The position numbers were made by a program, and so were the translations under genes. The notes under the pieces were generated by a model. The model did no database searches. It was not told the DNA's origin and worked only from the letters and a program-made list of their open reading frames with translations. Source: Crocodylus rhombifer (Eukaryota; Chordata; Crocodylia; Crocodylidae). From it: a stretch of 64,000 bases of DNA. This document shows positions 45,881 to 57,135 of this stretch, in pieces (within the stretch, counting starts at the first letter, position 1; each line of letters starts with the position of its first letter). The stretch is from positions 1,021,953 to 1,085,952 of the forward strand of contig JAVSML010024260.1 in assembly GCA_038503035.1 (NCBI GenBank), read 5' to 3'.

Positions 45881-46815
45881 TAATTGCAGTGGATATCTGT
45901 CTGCTTAGGGTGGGAGAGCAAAGGCAGCCTAGAGATGTCTGCACTCTCCTGCCACTCTAGACAGGCACTCGCTGGACTTGAGGAGCCCAGGCCTACACGC
46001 TCTGGAATTCCTCCTGTACAGGATCGGGCCCCTTGGTCTTGGAACTCCTGTCCAGCTTTCCCCACTTCCAGAGACACGCCACCCAGGACATCTCCAGGGC
46101 ATGTTTCTGCAAGCAGGGAAAGTTGAGCTTCTCCATATCCAGAGATATGACCCTTAGGTTTCTGGGCTGCATCTCCACAAGTGACAAAAGCCAAGCTGAC
46201 TGGTAGCCACAGTGCCAGGACTGTGTACTGCACTGGAGTGTCCTGGCTTTCTCTGATCCCAGAAACACATTCCTGCAAGTAGAGAGCTCCAACTTTCCTG
46301 CTTTCACAGACACGTCCCCAGCAACCTTTTGGATTCCTAGAAATTGCTGGGGATACATCTCTGAAAGTGGGGAATACACCACTTGGCCTGCAAGATCAGT
46401 GGGCAAGACCATGGTTAATGTGCCAAGACATATCCCAGCACCACTGATCCACTTCATTTGGCAATTCTTGTTTCTAGCTCTAGAAACTGTTCTATCCTTG
46501 ATGGACGTATCCTTCTTCTTTATGGTTTCTCCAGAGGGCAGTCTCAAGGAAATCCTCCTCTTTTTCAGCAAGCTATCTAGCATTAAGCTAAATTGTGTCT
46601 TGCTTTTCTCTGGGCTGTTGAAGTGTGTTATACTTTCCTTTGTACTTCTGTGTTGATAGTTGAGAAGTACATGCTGTTTTATCCTTTCAGTGGATAATGT
46701 CAGTGTATTCAGTAGACTTATGGAGTTAAATGATTTAATCCCATTCTTTCTTGCACAAAAACTGTCCTGCTGAATAGCAACTTTTATAACCAGTGGTTGC
46801 TTGCAACCCAATCTC
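45881..46815 (-). other. Unidentified long open frame region (272 codons, minus strand)
   Basis: A minus-strand frame runs from 46811 down to 45993 without a stop, long for sequence that is not GC-extreme over most of its length. The product has a basic, Ser/Lys-rich first half (LLKKRRISLRLPSGETIKKK) and a second half with loosely repeated text (CRNVFLGSEKARTLQC; KHALEMSWVACLWKWG). In the DNA of 45990-46380 the word CAGAGACACG or a variant recurs about every 60-120 bases, so the second half is probably a degenerate tandem repeat. No domain, splice signals or promoter recognised. It could be an element relic or a chance frame; a nested gene is possible but unsupported. Confidence 0.25.
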
Positions 46816-48345
46816 TGCTTCAGGCCATTGAAACCTACTGTGGGTCACATATCTTCTCTTGAGCCACCTGCTGCTGTGTCTACCACCCACCTCCCATCTC
46901 TACTACCTGCGCCATGCACCACTGGTTCTGGTCCTCAATGGCACAGAGGGAAGGCAAAGTCAGTTTGGAGAGAGTAAGCAGTGTCTGTTGTACAGGGTGA
47001 GAGGGGGAAGCAGAGAAGGCTGCAAAAGAGCTTGCTAGCATGACACAGGGCAGAGAAGGAGGCACACTGAGGTGAACTGCATTTCACTACTCCCCCATGC
47101 TACCACATCGGAGCTATGCTGACCGCTGGCATAGAGTGTTCTCCTAATATGGAAACCAGCCACAAAAATATTCCACAAATAGTTGTAATGTTTTTTGGCC
47201 ATTTTCCATCATATCTTACATTGAACATGTGACAGGGTGTCCCCACCATGCAATGCCCAATGCCAGCTGCTTGGAGGGGCTTGATTGATAGCTCCCTCCA
47301 TGTCAGCAGACTGATAGGCATATGTGGAGCCCTCAATGAACCTGCACACTGCTGTTTGTAGGGTGCCAGTCAAGAGGAGTTCATTAGTTTTCATATACAG
47401 GCTATACACTGGGCCAGCGTGCCAGGTCTCGGAGAGCTTTGCCCTCCCCCCCCCATGATCTAACTTGGCGCTTCCCTTGCACTACAGCTCCGATGGTGTT
47501 TAAAGGAGCGAGGCATGCTTTGGTGCTGGGTTATGGGAAGCTGGAGCTCACTATAACCCAGCACCAGAATCTGCTTTGCCAGCCCCTGCTGGAGCTTCAG
47601 GGCAAGTAAAGCAACCAGGGTGGATTTTGGGGAGCTGCAGGGCTCACTAAAATCTGCCAGGCTCCCTTGGAGTTGAAGAGCAAGACACTTGACATACCTA
47701 GGCCATGAAGTTTCCATGATCCTGTCATTTCTATGCACTGGGACCTTTAAAAACTATATCATTGTACAGGTAGATCCTGGAATAGGGGAACCTCTCCTCA
47801 ATCTTGGGGTCCTGGTGTACTAGGACCTTAACCCCCAAGAAAACAACTGTGCAATTGAGCTGTACATAAGGTTTTTTGCCATCCTGAGAGAAGGGGCTCT
47901 AGGACCAGACCCAGTTTTGAGATCACACCAGTCTTAGAATGACCCCCATGTGTTCCAGGGCTGAGGACAATGATGCAGGGGGAGCTAAGGATCATGATCC
48001 TGGTTCAGGCTGCATTAGTAAGTAATAATGGTGGGACTGGGATCTGATCCCTGATCCCAAAATTGCACATTCTGCCATTCAGTTCCATTGTGCCATTAAA
48101 TAACTATGTACCAGGGGCCCTGGGCTTTTTTCTTGCAGGAAGTGGCAAATCCATTTAATCACAGCAGTAGGTTCTCTTGCATTTTCCAGACATCAAAAGT
48201 GCAGTGTCCTGCCAACAGGCAAAAGATTAAACCCTCTCTTTAGATTGGTTAATGTTTGCTGTTTGGCTCATGTGAATGCTGGACCTATACCTCGTAGATT
48301 CACTATCTGCCATGTAACTCAGTCAGGGGTTGTAGAACATATAAA
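46816..48345. other. Intron 4, no gene seen
   Basis: Moderate GC, possible old repeats, none named. GGGTTATGGGAAGCTGGAGC and GCTCACTATAACCCAGC (47528, 47549) form an imperfect small inverted repeat. Confidence 0.5.
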
Positions 48346-48353
48346 CTTTAGAC

Positions 48354-48732
48354 CAGTGGTCTCCAAAATGGGGTGCATGCACCCCAGGGGGTGCACAAGA
48401 CGATCCATTGGGGTGCGGGAAGAAAATATTAGAACTTCTATTTATATTCATTTTTAACTAAAAAAAATAAGAAAGAAATTAAGCTTTACTAATATTTAAT
48501 GTATGGATTGACACTGGCGCCCTCACTCGTTCCGTATGTCAGATGGTCATGTGTCACATACGGTACACGAGGTATCCTGAGGGAAGAGTGGGAGTTCCAT
48601 ACCGTGGAGGGGTTGACAGTGGCGCCCTCACTCGTTCGTTCACTTTCAGCTTATTGTGACATATATTGGGGGTGCGTGTTCAAAAATTTTTTACTGATGG
48701 GGTGTGCGATCAAAAAAGTCTGGAGACCACTG
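48354..48732. mobile_element. hAT MITE, 379 bp, with internal duplication
   Basis: Termini CAGTGGTCTCCAAAATG and, inverted, CAGTGGTCTCCAGACTT. Duplications CTTTAGAC (48346-48353) and CTTTAGAT (48733-48740), 7 of 8. Inside, TGGCGCCCTCACTCGTTC occurs twice (about 48514 and 48620), flanked by GACACTGG/GACAGTGG, so a unit of about 106 bp is duplicated. ATACGGTA is also inverted in it. Confidence 0.95.
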
Positions 48733-48740
48733 CTTTAGAT

Positions 48741-49309
48741 GGCAAAGAATGTGAAGAGAGGCTTTTTTTTTTAATAAAAGCCTTATAAACCAGTGCTAGA
48801 AGTCTGGGTAATAGCCAGAGGTATTGGAAATTCGCACTGAAGAGAAGAAATATGATATTATTGGCATCACTGAGACCCCTCTGTACCGTGAGTAAAAAAC
48901 AAAAGAATACTTAATCAGGAATTACTTCAGTCTGGAAAATGTCTACTTGAAGTCTTATGTACATAGTAATAAAACATAATTTGCAAATTTTAGAAATTCA
49001 AATGATCATTTTCTGGCACAAAAGTTAATGTATCCAGTATGATGTAACTTTTTATTATAACTCATTAACAGTGGGCTGGAAATTGGTATTTGTTTAGGGA
49101 CCAGGGATTATAGCTTATCTAAGTGCAAAATTTTCAAAGAGCAATCAGTAAAATACCATATCTAGTGAGTCAAAGATTAGTAAATTGAAGATTCTGTATA
49201 TGGACAATTTATGGAAATATGAATGCTGGAATATGGAAAATGTATTATAATTGTCCATGTACAGAATATCTCATTAAGGGAAAGCTGTCTTAAATTAATC
49301 ATCCTCATA
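48741..49309. other. Intron 4, no gene seen
   Basis: AT-rich. TGTCCATGTACAGAATAT (49252) is the near inverse of ATTCTGTATATGGACAATTT (49190), giving a 75-bp imperfect palindrome. Confidence 0.65.
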
Positions 49310-49995
49310 TTTATCCCCTCCACCCATCACAGGAGTGAGGAAAGCAGTGGCAGGGGGCAAATGGTAGAGTAGATGGTGGGAGGCAGTCGGGGTGGGGTGC
49401 AGGCAGTGGGGGAGTCAGTTGCCCTTTGCCCCCACCACACCTTGCTCTCTGCCTCCTGTCCCTCCTACCACTTGCCATCCCCTTGCCCCACCCGGTGTGT
49501 GCCCCAGCACCTGCTTCCTTAATGCTTTCCACCCCCATGCCTGCTCCCCAGCCCTGCCTGCCCCCCCACCTACCCTCCAGCACCAGCAGGGCTCCAGCCC
49601 TGTTGCAACCTGGGGCACACAGCAGTTGGCTGCTCTGGCCCTAGTCTGTCTATGTGCCAGCAGCTCTGGCCTTGCCCCCTGATCCAGAGCCAGGACTGGA
49701 GCTGCTGGCACTGCTAATACTGCTATGGGGTGAGGGTGGGACCCAAACACCCATGTGTTCCATGTCCTGGGCTGCAGTGAGGCTGGAGCCCTGCTGGAAC
49801 AGCAGGCAAGTGGCAGGGAGGCAGAGGTAGCTGGGGGAAGCAGGGGGGAGATGGGCACGGGCTATGGCTCTGACCCTAACCCCAGGTTGGGGTTGGAGTC
49901 AGAGCCATAGTAGCCACCTGCTACTTGTATTTGATTCCAAGATGGGGGGGCTCCCCCCCACCATGTTAAACAGAAAAAATATTTTGTCTTGAATT
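49310..49995 (-). mobile_element. GC-rich repeat family, copy 2 (partner of 17543)
   Basis: Inverted relative to 17543-18240. Its right end, read in reverse, is TTACTCAAATTCAAGACAAA and AATATTTTTT followed by a G-run and CTTGGAATCAAATACAAGTA. The interior is GC-rich, and GGCTCTGAC and its complement GTCAGAGCC occur around 49867-49905 as an inverted pair. Confidence 0.6.
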
Positions 49996-50265
49996 TGAGT
50001 AACTGGTGATATGTATATTTGATGCTTTAGAAGGGCTAGTTTCCCAAAGGAGAGATAAATTTTGAATTAAATTATTAACAAGAAAAATTTGGACAGAACA
50101 GTGAGATATAAAATGCAAAGCATATTTAAGAATGGTTTACTAGAGGGCTAGAAAGCCACCATTCCATAATTGTGAACGTGGACAAATGTTCAAGATGTAT
50201 TTCTGTTCTCTGTTTTGGGGGAAGAAAATAGGATGCTCACTTTGCATCAAACTGGGTATATATAC

Positions 50266-51020
50266 ACATGTGCTTTACTGCAGTTGACTAATTGGCTCCA
50301 GAGTAAAACCTCACTGTCTGCACGTGTGCAACTTGCTCCCATTCAGCCCAGGCAGCAGGGGTGGGAGAACAATCCCTGACCCCAGGAGCTGATTGCTGCC
50401 AGAGCCAGCTCCAATTGGGGAGCCAGAGCGGGGACAGACAATATCCCCTTGCCACTGCAGCAGGTAGCTCCAGTCCCTGGGGGAGACTGGAGCCAGGGGC
50501 TGGGACATTGCCCTCTGCCCCTGGCAGCTCCATTCACAGAGCCAGGGCAGGAACAATGTACCCTTGCCCAGGGGCCTCCGGCTCCAACCAGGAGCTGCCT
50601 TCTTCAGCGGCAAGGGGACATTGTCCTTGTCTGGGGTCCAGATTGGAAACGGCCCTGGCAGCAGACAACTGCCAGGAGCAATGTGACAGCCCCCTGGCTC
50701 CAATTTTGGCTCCAACATTGTCCCTGACCAGCTCTGCAATCAGAGCAGGAGCTGGGCAGAAGACAGCTCCCAGGAGACGGGACAGCTGCCCCCAACCCCC
50801 AGAACCCCAGCCTGACACTAGTGCCCACTGCCTGCCCAGGACTGGTACCCAGGAGAGCCTAGATCTGGCTGCCATGTAGTAGCAGAAATATCCGTGCCCT
50901 GAACTGCTCCTGTCAGAAGCAAATTTGTTTTCAATGGGTGCATGTGTAGACGTGCATTCAGAGCAAGCTGAGGTGCATCTACATGTGTAAGCTTTCTGCA
51001 CATTAATCGCATAGATAGAT
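50266..51020. repeat. GC-rich element with degenerate internal repeats
   Basis: The interior 50340-50830 is built of loosely repeated words: GGGACATTGCCC, GGGACATTGTCC, GGAACAATGTACCC and GGGACAGACAATATCCCC, each near CTGGCAGC or GGAGCTG, at irregular spacing of about 60-120 bp. The right flank carries GGTGCATCTACATGTGTAAG, similar to the MITE at 27703. The left end TGCACGTGTGCAA may be the other terminus. Confidence 0.6.
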
Positions 51021-51217
51021 GTTCCCAGCTTTTACTGTAGTGTTTAAATACTTTCAGTTTCTGCACTGAACACATTTGGGAAGTGAGATTTCAACTACTA
51101 AGTTGTGTCCATTTAGGGTAAAGTTTTAGTCTCATCTTCAGTGCAGTTTGGAAGAACTTGCAAGACATTATGCATCTTCACAATTCCTTTTTAATTCTTT
51201 TTCTGATTGCAGAGGTC

Positions 51218-51264
<47 letters not shown>

Positions 51265-51858
51265 ATTCCTTCTAAATCATAGAATTAGCAATAAATGTGA
51301 TCATTACTAAGTATACATGTGACCTCTTTTCATATTTTTACTTTAAAAATTCATTATGTAGGTTTACAATGAATAAACAAAACAAAATTAAACAACCCTG
51401 CTTTTTCAGAACTACAAAAGCCTGAATGCTAACAGTTCTCCTGACCTTTACTTTTATTGTTGTAATATCCCCTTTCCTACAGTTTTGGCAGCATAGCCTC
51501 TATGATGCTTTCTTTGGCCTGGTTCCTGCAAAGCTAATCCTGATTTTGATGCATGCTGTTGTACAGCCAGGCTGCCTTGGGACAATGATAAAGTGGTTGA
51601 CAACATTTTTTGGATAATGTGGACTCTCAAAATATTCCTCTTTCGTTGCCAGTTATATGAAATGTACCTTGCTTGCAGACGTTGGAACACAGTAATGTTT
51701 AGAGTAGGGGTGGCACGCAGCAGATCAGGGAAGGGGCAGAGTATAGAGGGAGTAGAAAACAGAGCAGCAGACTGAGTAATTGAAAGGGATCAGATAGGGA
51801 TGGTGTGGCTTAATGGCTTAACTTGTGGCATGCCTGCCAGAAAAATTGGCCCCCACCA
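51021..51858. other. Intron 4 with a (GT)n microsatellite, no gene seen
   Basis: AT-rich sequence around the dinucleotide tract at 51232-51261. No gene. Confidence 0.6.
51232..51261 (+). repeat. (GT)15 microsatellite
   Basis: Uninterrupted GT run of about 30 bases. Confidence 0.97.
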
Positions 51859-51866
51859 GTTTAAAG

Positions 51867-52483
51867 TAGGGTGTCAAACTTATCCAGCTGCATGGGCCTG
51901 TCTGGGGTGTGCTGAAGCCAGCAAGCCTGTGCTGGCCCCCTCTGCTGATGTACCCCACTCTGAGGCTCGCTCTGCATGTGATGTGGGGGACCAGCATAAT
52001 ATATGCACTGCACAGGGCGCCCTGCCAGACCAGCCCTCTGTGCTGACTCATGGGGCAGTCCAGGTTGGGCCCAGGCCACCCATGTGCTTCTGGGTCTGGT
52101 GAAGCATCTCATGCTGGTCCCCTGCACCACATGCAGTGTGAGCCCCAGAGTGAGGCTTGGCTCATGCTGCATGCAGCACACGAGGCTGGCCAAGCTGAGC
52201 ACCTGGCCAGACTGGCCCTGTGTGTTGGCTCTGGGGCAGGCCAATCTGGACCAGCCCTGGAGCCATCACTCGGGGTCAGTCTGGTATGGGTGCCACGTGT
52301 AGTGCGCACCCCAGAGTGACACCCTGTCCTGTGTGTGGCGTCCATGCCATTGGGTCCAGTCTGTGTGCTGGATCAGTTCCATATGCTGCATGTACTCCAC
52401 AGGTTCATAGGAAACCCCCCATGCCAGATTATGGGGCTCCACAAGCCAGATCCAGCTCATGGGCTGCACATATGACACCCCTG
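51867..52483. mobile_element. hAT element, 617 bp, with internal repeats
   Basis: Left terminus TAGGGTGTCAAACTTATCC; right, inverted, CAGGGGTGTCATATGTGC. Flanks GTTTAAAG (51859-51866) and GTTTAGAC (52484-52491) agree at 6 of 8. Inside, blocks with CCAGCATAA/CATGCTGG, GCACAGGGC and GGGGCAGTCCAGGTTGG/GGGGCAGGCCAATCTGG recur, suggesting local duplication. Confidence 0.85.
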
Positions 52484-52491
52484 GTTTAGAC

Positions 52492-53825
52492 TAGACAGTG
52501 TTCTGAAAGTGATATCAAAGAAGCTCTTGGGAATGACAGAATAAGGATCTATAATAATTATATGGTAAACAGTCAATATTGTTCATCTTAGATGCAAACA
52601 GTTTAAGTGTAGGCATTATGTCATCTATGCCCACACTTGCCAGAATGGTGAGGGCTTTTTGTTTGCATCAGCCAATGATACCCACATTGTGCTGAAATTA
52701 ATTCAGCTCAAAATATGTTTTACAGTATCACAGTGTTCTAAGAGGTTACAGACCCATTATTTAGCCTGGAAGAATCTGATGAATGGGGCTATCATTTCTG
52801 CAACTCAGAAATGGCCTCTTACTACTTTCAGTCAGCAGATGCAGCAAGTGGTCCTCAGAAACAAAAATGTAAAGAGATGAGAGACAGCTTTTGGTAATGG
52901 TTACTTATTGAGATGTAGGGAACTGCTGTGCAGCTTTTCATTTCCTGCTAGAATAGAGCCTTTTAACTAAAAGTTCACAAGACACTGCAACAATAGTATA
53001 AAGTTGAAAGCAGCTGTGTCACATTTCAAAGATGCACAGTTTTATAAAATTAAAAAATGATTTGAAGATTAATCTCTTGGCAAAAGGCAGCATACAAGCT
53101 GCTACATTAGGGCTAATGCGTGTCATATTTGAGAAGATGATAGTGTCAGAGTTAAGAGCACCCACCAATTATGAATGAGGTTTGTAGGTGACAACTACTG
53201 CAGTTGTAAAGATGGCTTTCCAGAAGTTTCAAATAAGATAAACAGTCTGCATCAATATTAATGCACTTTTTACAATAATGACATCATATAAAATATTATG
53301 GCATTCTTGATTCTAAGGCCCTTATTATTTGTACTCCTCATGGGATAACTATGCAATTTAAAATGTACTTTGTGGAATACACTTCTGGATTGATTATACT
53401 TTTTATGTACTGAGGATTCACCTAGTCCCTGCTGATAATAACTGATTGCATTTTAATTGGTCTGTTCCAGTGCAGGCAGGCCTCTTTCCCTCTCCACACT
53501 GCAGAGGAAGTAATTTTTGGAAACTCTTCTTGTTTCTTGTTTTATGCTGAAATAAATAAATCAGACTCCTTAAATACAGGGAAAGTACATTAGCAAAAAG
53601 TAAGGTAAATACATTGAAAAGAATAATACTTTCTACTTCTATGTCTCTTTCTTTCAAGGTTCAGGCTTTTTATGAAGATGAAGAATTATTGCAGTGAAAC
53701 ATGTCTTAATCAACCACTCATGAAACTGACAAAAATGGATTATTTATTACAGAGGTGGCTTCCTAACGGAGGAGGGAGAAGATCGTATTTAACACTTTCT
53801 GGGCTACTTGAAGACATAGGCTTTT
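52492..53825. other. Intron 4, no gene seen
   Basis: AT-rich intron sequence. No element recognised. Confidence 0.6.
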
Positions 53826-53965
53826 TTAAAGCAGTTTTTACTATCTTCATTTTACAGATGAGGAAACCAAGACTGTGAAGTTGTGACTGGCTGAAGGCCA
53901 CCAGAACTTTAGTGGCAGAATCAGGGCACAAGCCAAGGTCTCTTGATTTCTAGGTCACTGGCAGC
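53826..53965 (-). mobile_element. MIR-like (CORE) SINE relic
   Basis: TTCATTTTACAGATGAGGAA, then AAGGCCACCAGAACTTTAGT and GGCAGAATCAGGGCAC, parallel the best conserved part of MIR in inverted orientation. Old and diverged. Confidence 0.75.
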
Positions 53966-54009
53966 ACAAAGGGAGAAAGGAAAGTCCTGTGGTTAAGACT
54001 CTTGACTGG

Positions 54010-54294
54010 TATTTGTGCCCCTTGGTTGAGGTCCATGCTCAGCAGTAGGAGAATGAATTAGAACTCCACAACTGGCTCGGTTTTGAAGATAAGGGCTGGA
54101 ACAAGTTTATGGAGGAGATGGGATTGGTCTGGACTATAGGGATATTTCCTTTGTTTTTCCAAGGTATGGTCCTCTTCCTTGGATCTCTCCAATGTGGTTT
54201 AGTGCACTACTATTTGTCCTTGTAGAGGCAGCAGATTGATAGTGCCCTCTGCTTTACCTATGGCAAGTTAAGAGTGTTCTTGATGTTTTCAGGC
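54010..54294. repeat. Old repeat related to 4358-5377, target of the hAT
   Basis: Shares TTATGGAGGAGATG and GCTTTACCTNTGGCAAGTTA with 4735-5275. The hAT at 54303 has split it, and sequence after 56870 (TGGTAGTTGTATGAG) probably continues it. Confidence 0.5.
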
Positions 54295-54302
54295 ACTAGG
54301 CC

Positions 54303-56862
54303 TAGAGGTGCACCGATACATCAGTCCAATACCGGATTGGCTTCAATATAAACCAGATGGGACAACTGACAATTGACGCCCAGGAAAAAGCCAACCTATT
54401 AAATAGGTACTTTGCGTTGGTCTTTCATCAGTCCCATGGGACACCCATGCCGGCTATGGGACATGCAGATCCGGGTGAGGGAGATCCCCTGCCCTCCAGC
54501 AATGCTGACCTCATAAAGGAACACTTTGAGAGGCTGGATACCTTCAAGTCAGCTGCCCCTGACAATCTACAACCCGGGGTACTCAAGGAGCTGGTGAGTA
54601 TCATAGCCCAGCCTCTGGCATAGAATTTTGAGACCTCCTGGCGCTCTGGTGAAGTGCCCGAAGACTGGAAGAAGGTCAATATGGTGCCTGTCTTCAAGAA
54701 AGGGAGGAAAGTGGATCTGGCAAACTATAGGCCCATCAGCCTGACTTCTATCCCAGGGCAGATCTTAGAAAAGTTTATTAAAGAGGCCATCCTTAATGCA
54801 GGTAGGTCTTGCTTGACCAATCTCATTTCCTTCTACAACCAAGTGACCTATGACCTGGACAAGGGAGAAAAGATTGTCATATATCTTGACTTCAAAAAAG
54901 GCTTTGATCTGGTATCCCATGATCAACTCTTGGCAAAACTGGCAACTGTGGCCTTGGGTCCACCACATTCCACTGGCTGGGGAATTGGCTCCATGGCCTG
55001 ACCCAGAGGTTAGTAATTGTCGGAAGTCAATCATTGTGTCCTGTGACCGGTGGGGTCCCCCAAGGCTCCCACAGGTCACAGGGCCCCTATTGTTCAACAT
55101 CTTCACTAATGATGTGGACATTGGAGTCAGAAGCGGACTGGCCAAGTTCACCGATGACACCAAACTATGGGGCAAAGCATCCACACCAGAAGACAGGGGG
55201 GCAATCCAGGATGATCTGGACAGGCTCAGAAAATGGGCAGACGAGAACCTGATGGTGCTTAACACTGAAAAATGCAAGGTTCTCCACCTTGGGAGGAAAA
55301 ACCTGCTGCATCCTTATAGGCTTGGCAGAGATACAGTGGCTAGCACTATGGAAGAAAGAGACTTGGAGGTCATCATTGATCACAAGATGAACATGAGCCT
55401 TCAATGCAATGCTGCGGCTAGTAAAGTGACCGAAATGCTGGCTTGCATCCATAGATGCTTCTCAAGCAAATCCTGGGACATCATTCTCCTCTTGTACTCG
55501 GCCTTGGTGAGGCCGCAGCTGGAGTACTGCGTCCAGGTTTGGGCTCCACAATTCAAAAAGGATGTGGAGAAGCTTGAGAGAGTCCAGAGAAGAACCACAC
55601 ACATAATCAGAGGTCAGGAAAGCAGACCTTACGACGACAGGCTGAAAGCCATGGGGCTCTAGCCTGGAAAAGCACAGGCTCAGGGGTGATCTGATGGCCA
55701 CCTGTAAGTTTATCAGGGGTGACCACCAGTATCTGGGGAAATGTTTGTTCACCAGAGCGCCCCAAGGGATGACGAGGTCAAACAGTTATAAACTACTGCA
55801 AGACCATTTCAGGCTGGACATAAGGAAGAATTTCTTAACTGTCCGAGCCCCCAAGGTCTAGGATAGCCTGCCATCGGAGGTGGTTCAAGCACCTACATTG
55901 AACACCTTCAAGAGCAAATTGGATGCTTATCTTGCTGGGATCCTATGACCCCAGCTGACTTCCTGCCCCAAAGAAAATTGACTATATTGGAAATTGGTCT
56001 GATGTGGCCGATAAATGTCCGTGTATGCACACAGCCACAGCACAGCACTTGGGCAGTGAGGAGCGGAGCCCAGCAGCATGCAGCTGCTAAATCTGTTGTG
56101 GTGAAAAGGGAGGGGGGAAGGAAGGGGCATGGGGGGGCAGATCAGTGCTCCCCGCAGTGAGGGAGGGAGTGAGGATGGGGCTGGGGTAGGTACTGCCCAA
56201 CTCGGGTGGGGGCAAGATAGAGGTGTGGCATGTCTGGGGGATGTGTAGCTTTCGCTGCTGTGCACTGCTCAACTGGTGGCTTCTGCCACTCCTGCTGTTT
56301 GTTCGGCAGGGCTTGTGCCCCCAGATCTGTGTGGGGCAGGTAGGTGGGCTGCAGCTGTGTGCTGGGACCAGGAGCTGCGCTGAGCTGCACTCGGCAGGCG
56401 GCAGTGGTGCTAGGAGGTGGCTACAGTGAAATTTGGGGTGGCTGTAGCCCCCCCCCATAGGCCCCTCCCAGTGCTGCTGCCATCCTCCCTACGGGCAGGG
56501 CTGTTACCTGCCTGGCCTGCCCAGCGCAGATCTGGGGGCACCCCCCCCCCCAAGCCCTCCTGAACGAGCAGCAGAAGCAGCAGCAGGAGCCCACACCTCC
56601 CGGGCAAGCAGCAGCTCCATCCCACGACTGCCCCACCCTGCCTTAGCTGGGCAGCACCTACCCTAGCCCCACTGCACTCCTTCCCTCACCGCAAGGGCCT
56701 TGATCTGCCTCCCACACCTCTCCGCCCCCCTCCCCTTTCACTACAATAGACTTAGCAGCTGCACCGACCTGTATCGGAAATTGGATTGGTATTGGCTAAT
56801 ATGCCTCCTTAATAATCAGCTATTGGTATTGGGACCCCAAAATCTCTGTTGGTGCACCCCTA
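54303..56862. mobile_element. hAT element, 2560 bp, interrupted by a CR1
   Basis: Termini TAGAGGTGCACCGATA and, inverted, TAGGGGTGCACCAACAGA, with 8-bp duplications ACTAGGCC (54295-54302) and ACTATGCC (56863-56870), 7 of 8. Both ends carry CCAATACCGGATTGG / GGAAATTGGATTGGTATTGG-type words. Without the CR1 it is about 930 bp; the part from 56030 to 56760 is GC-rich with C and G runs. No transposase seen. Confidence 0.92.
54348..55975 (+). pseudogene. CR1 LINE reverse transcriptase region, broken
   Basis: The + strand reads the C-terminal two thirds of a CR1 ORF2: FERLDTFKSAAPDNLQPGVL before the RT, then VFKKGRKVDLANYRPISLTS (RT start), IYLDFKKGFDLVSHDQLLAK (palm), [54 protein letters not shown] and the 3' LRGD/FRLDIRKNFLT tail. 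There is an in-frame stop at 54621-54623, frame changes near 54960-55080, and another stop at 55660-55662. The catalytic box reads FTDD where the family usually has FADD. The 3' end stops near ACTTCCTGCCCCAAAG without the usual terminal repeats. It lies inside the hAT and is therefore younger than it. Confidence 0.93.
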
Positions 56863-56870
56863 ACTATGCC

Positions 56871-57135
56871 TGGTAGTTGTATGAGAGCGTTGTTCATGCA
56901 GTTTCAAGAACAGGGTAGATAAATACTTACATAGGATGGAAAGGGATAACCATGGGGTTAGACTTCCAGCACTACTTTTCTATGATTCTAGGTCCCTGCA
57001 CTACCACAACTTTTTTGTATAAGACTTCGGGTGAGTCATTTAGTTACTTTGGCTGTTTACAGATCTGGACAAAAAAAAACAAAACAGTGCTTTATTTTCA
57101 GCTTGCTGTATCTCCACACCGAGCACAGCACATGC
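56871..57135. other. Intron 4 spacer
   Basis: GGTAGATAAATACTTACATAGG and TTTCTATGATTCTAGGTCCC near 56910-57000 resemble repeat sequence. No gene. Confidence 0.5.

Noticed and set aside
49415..49858. 147-codon minus frame
   Set aside because: Compositional frame within a GC-rich repeat.
50311..51001. Several frames of 140-170 codons
   Set aside because: Generated by a degenerate GC-rich repeat, open on both strands.
54348..55975. Endogenous retrovirus polymerase
   Set aside because: The motifs and 3' tail are those of CR1 non-LTR reverse transcriptase; no LTR, protease, RNase H or integrase segment was seen.
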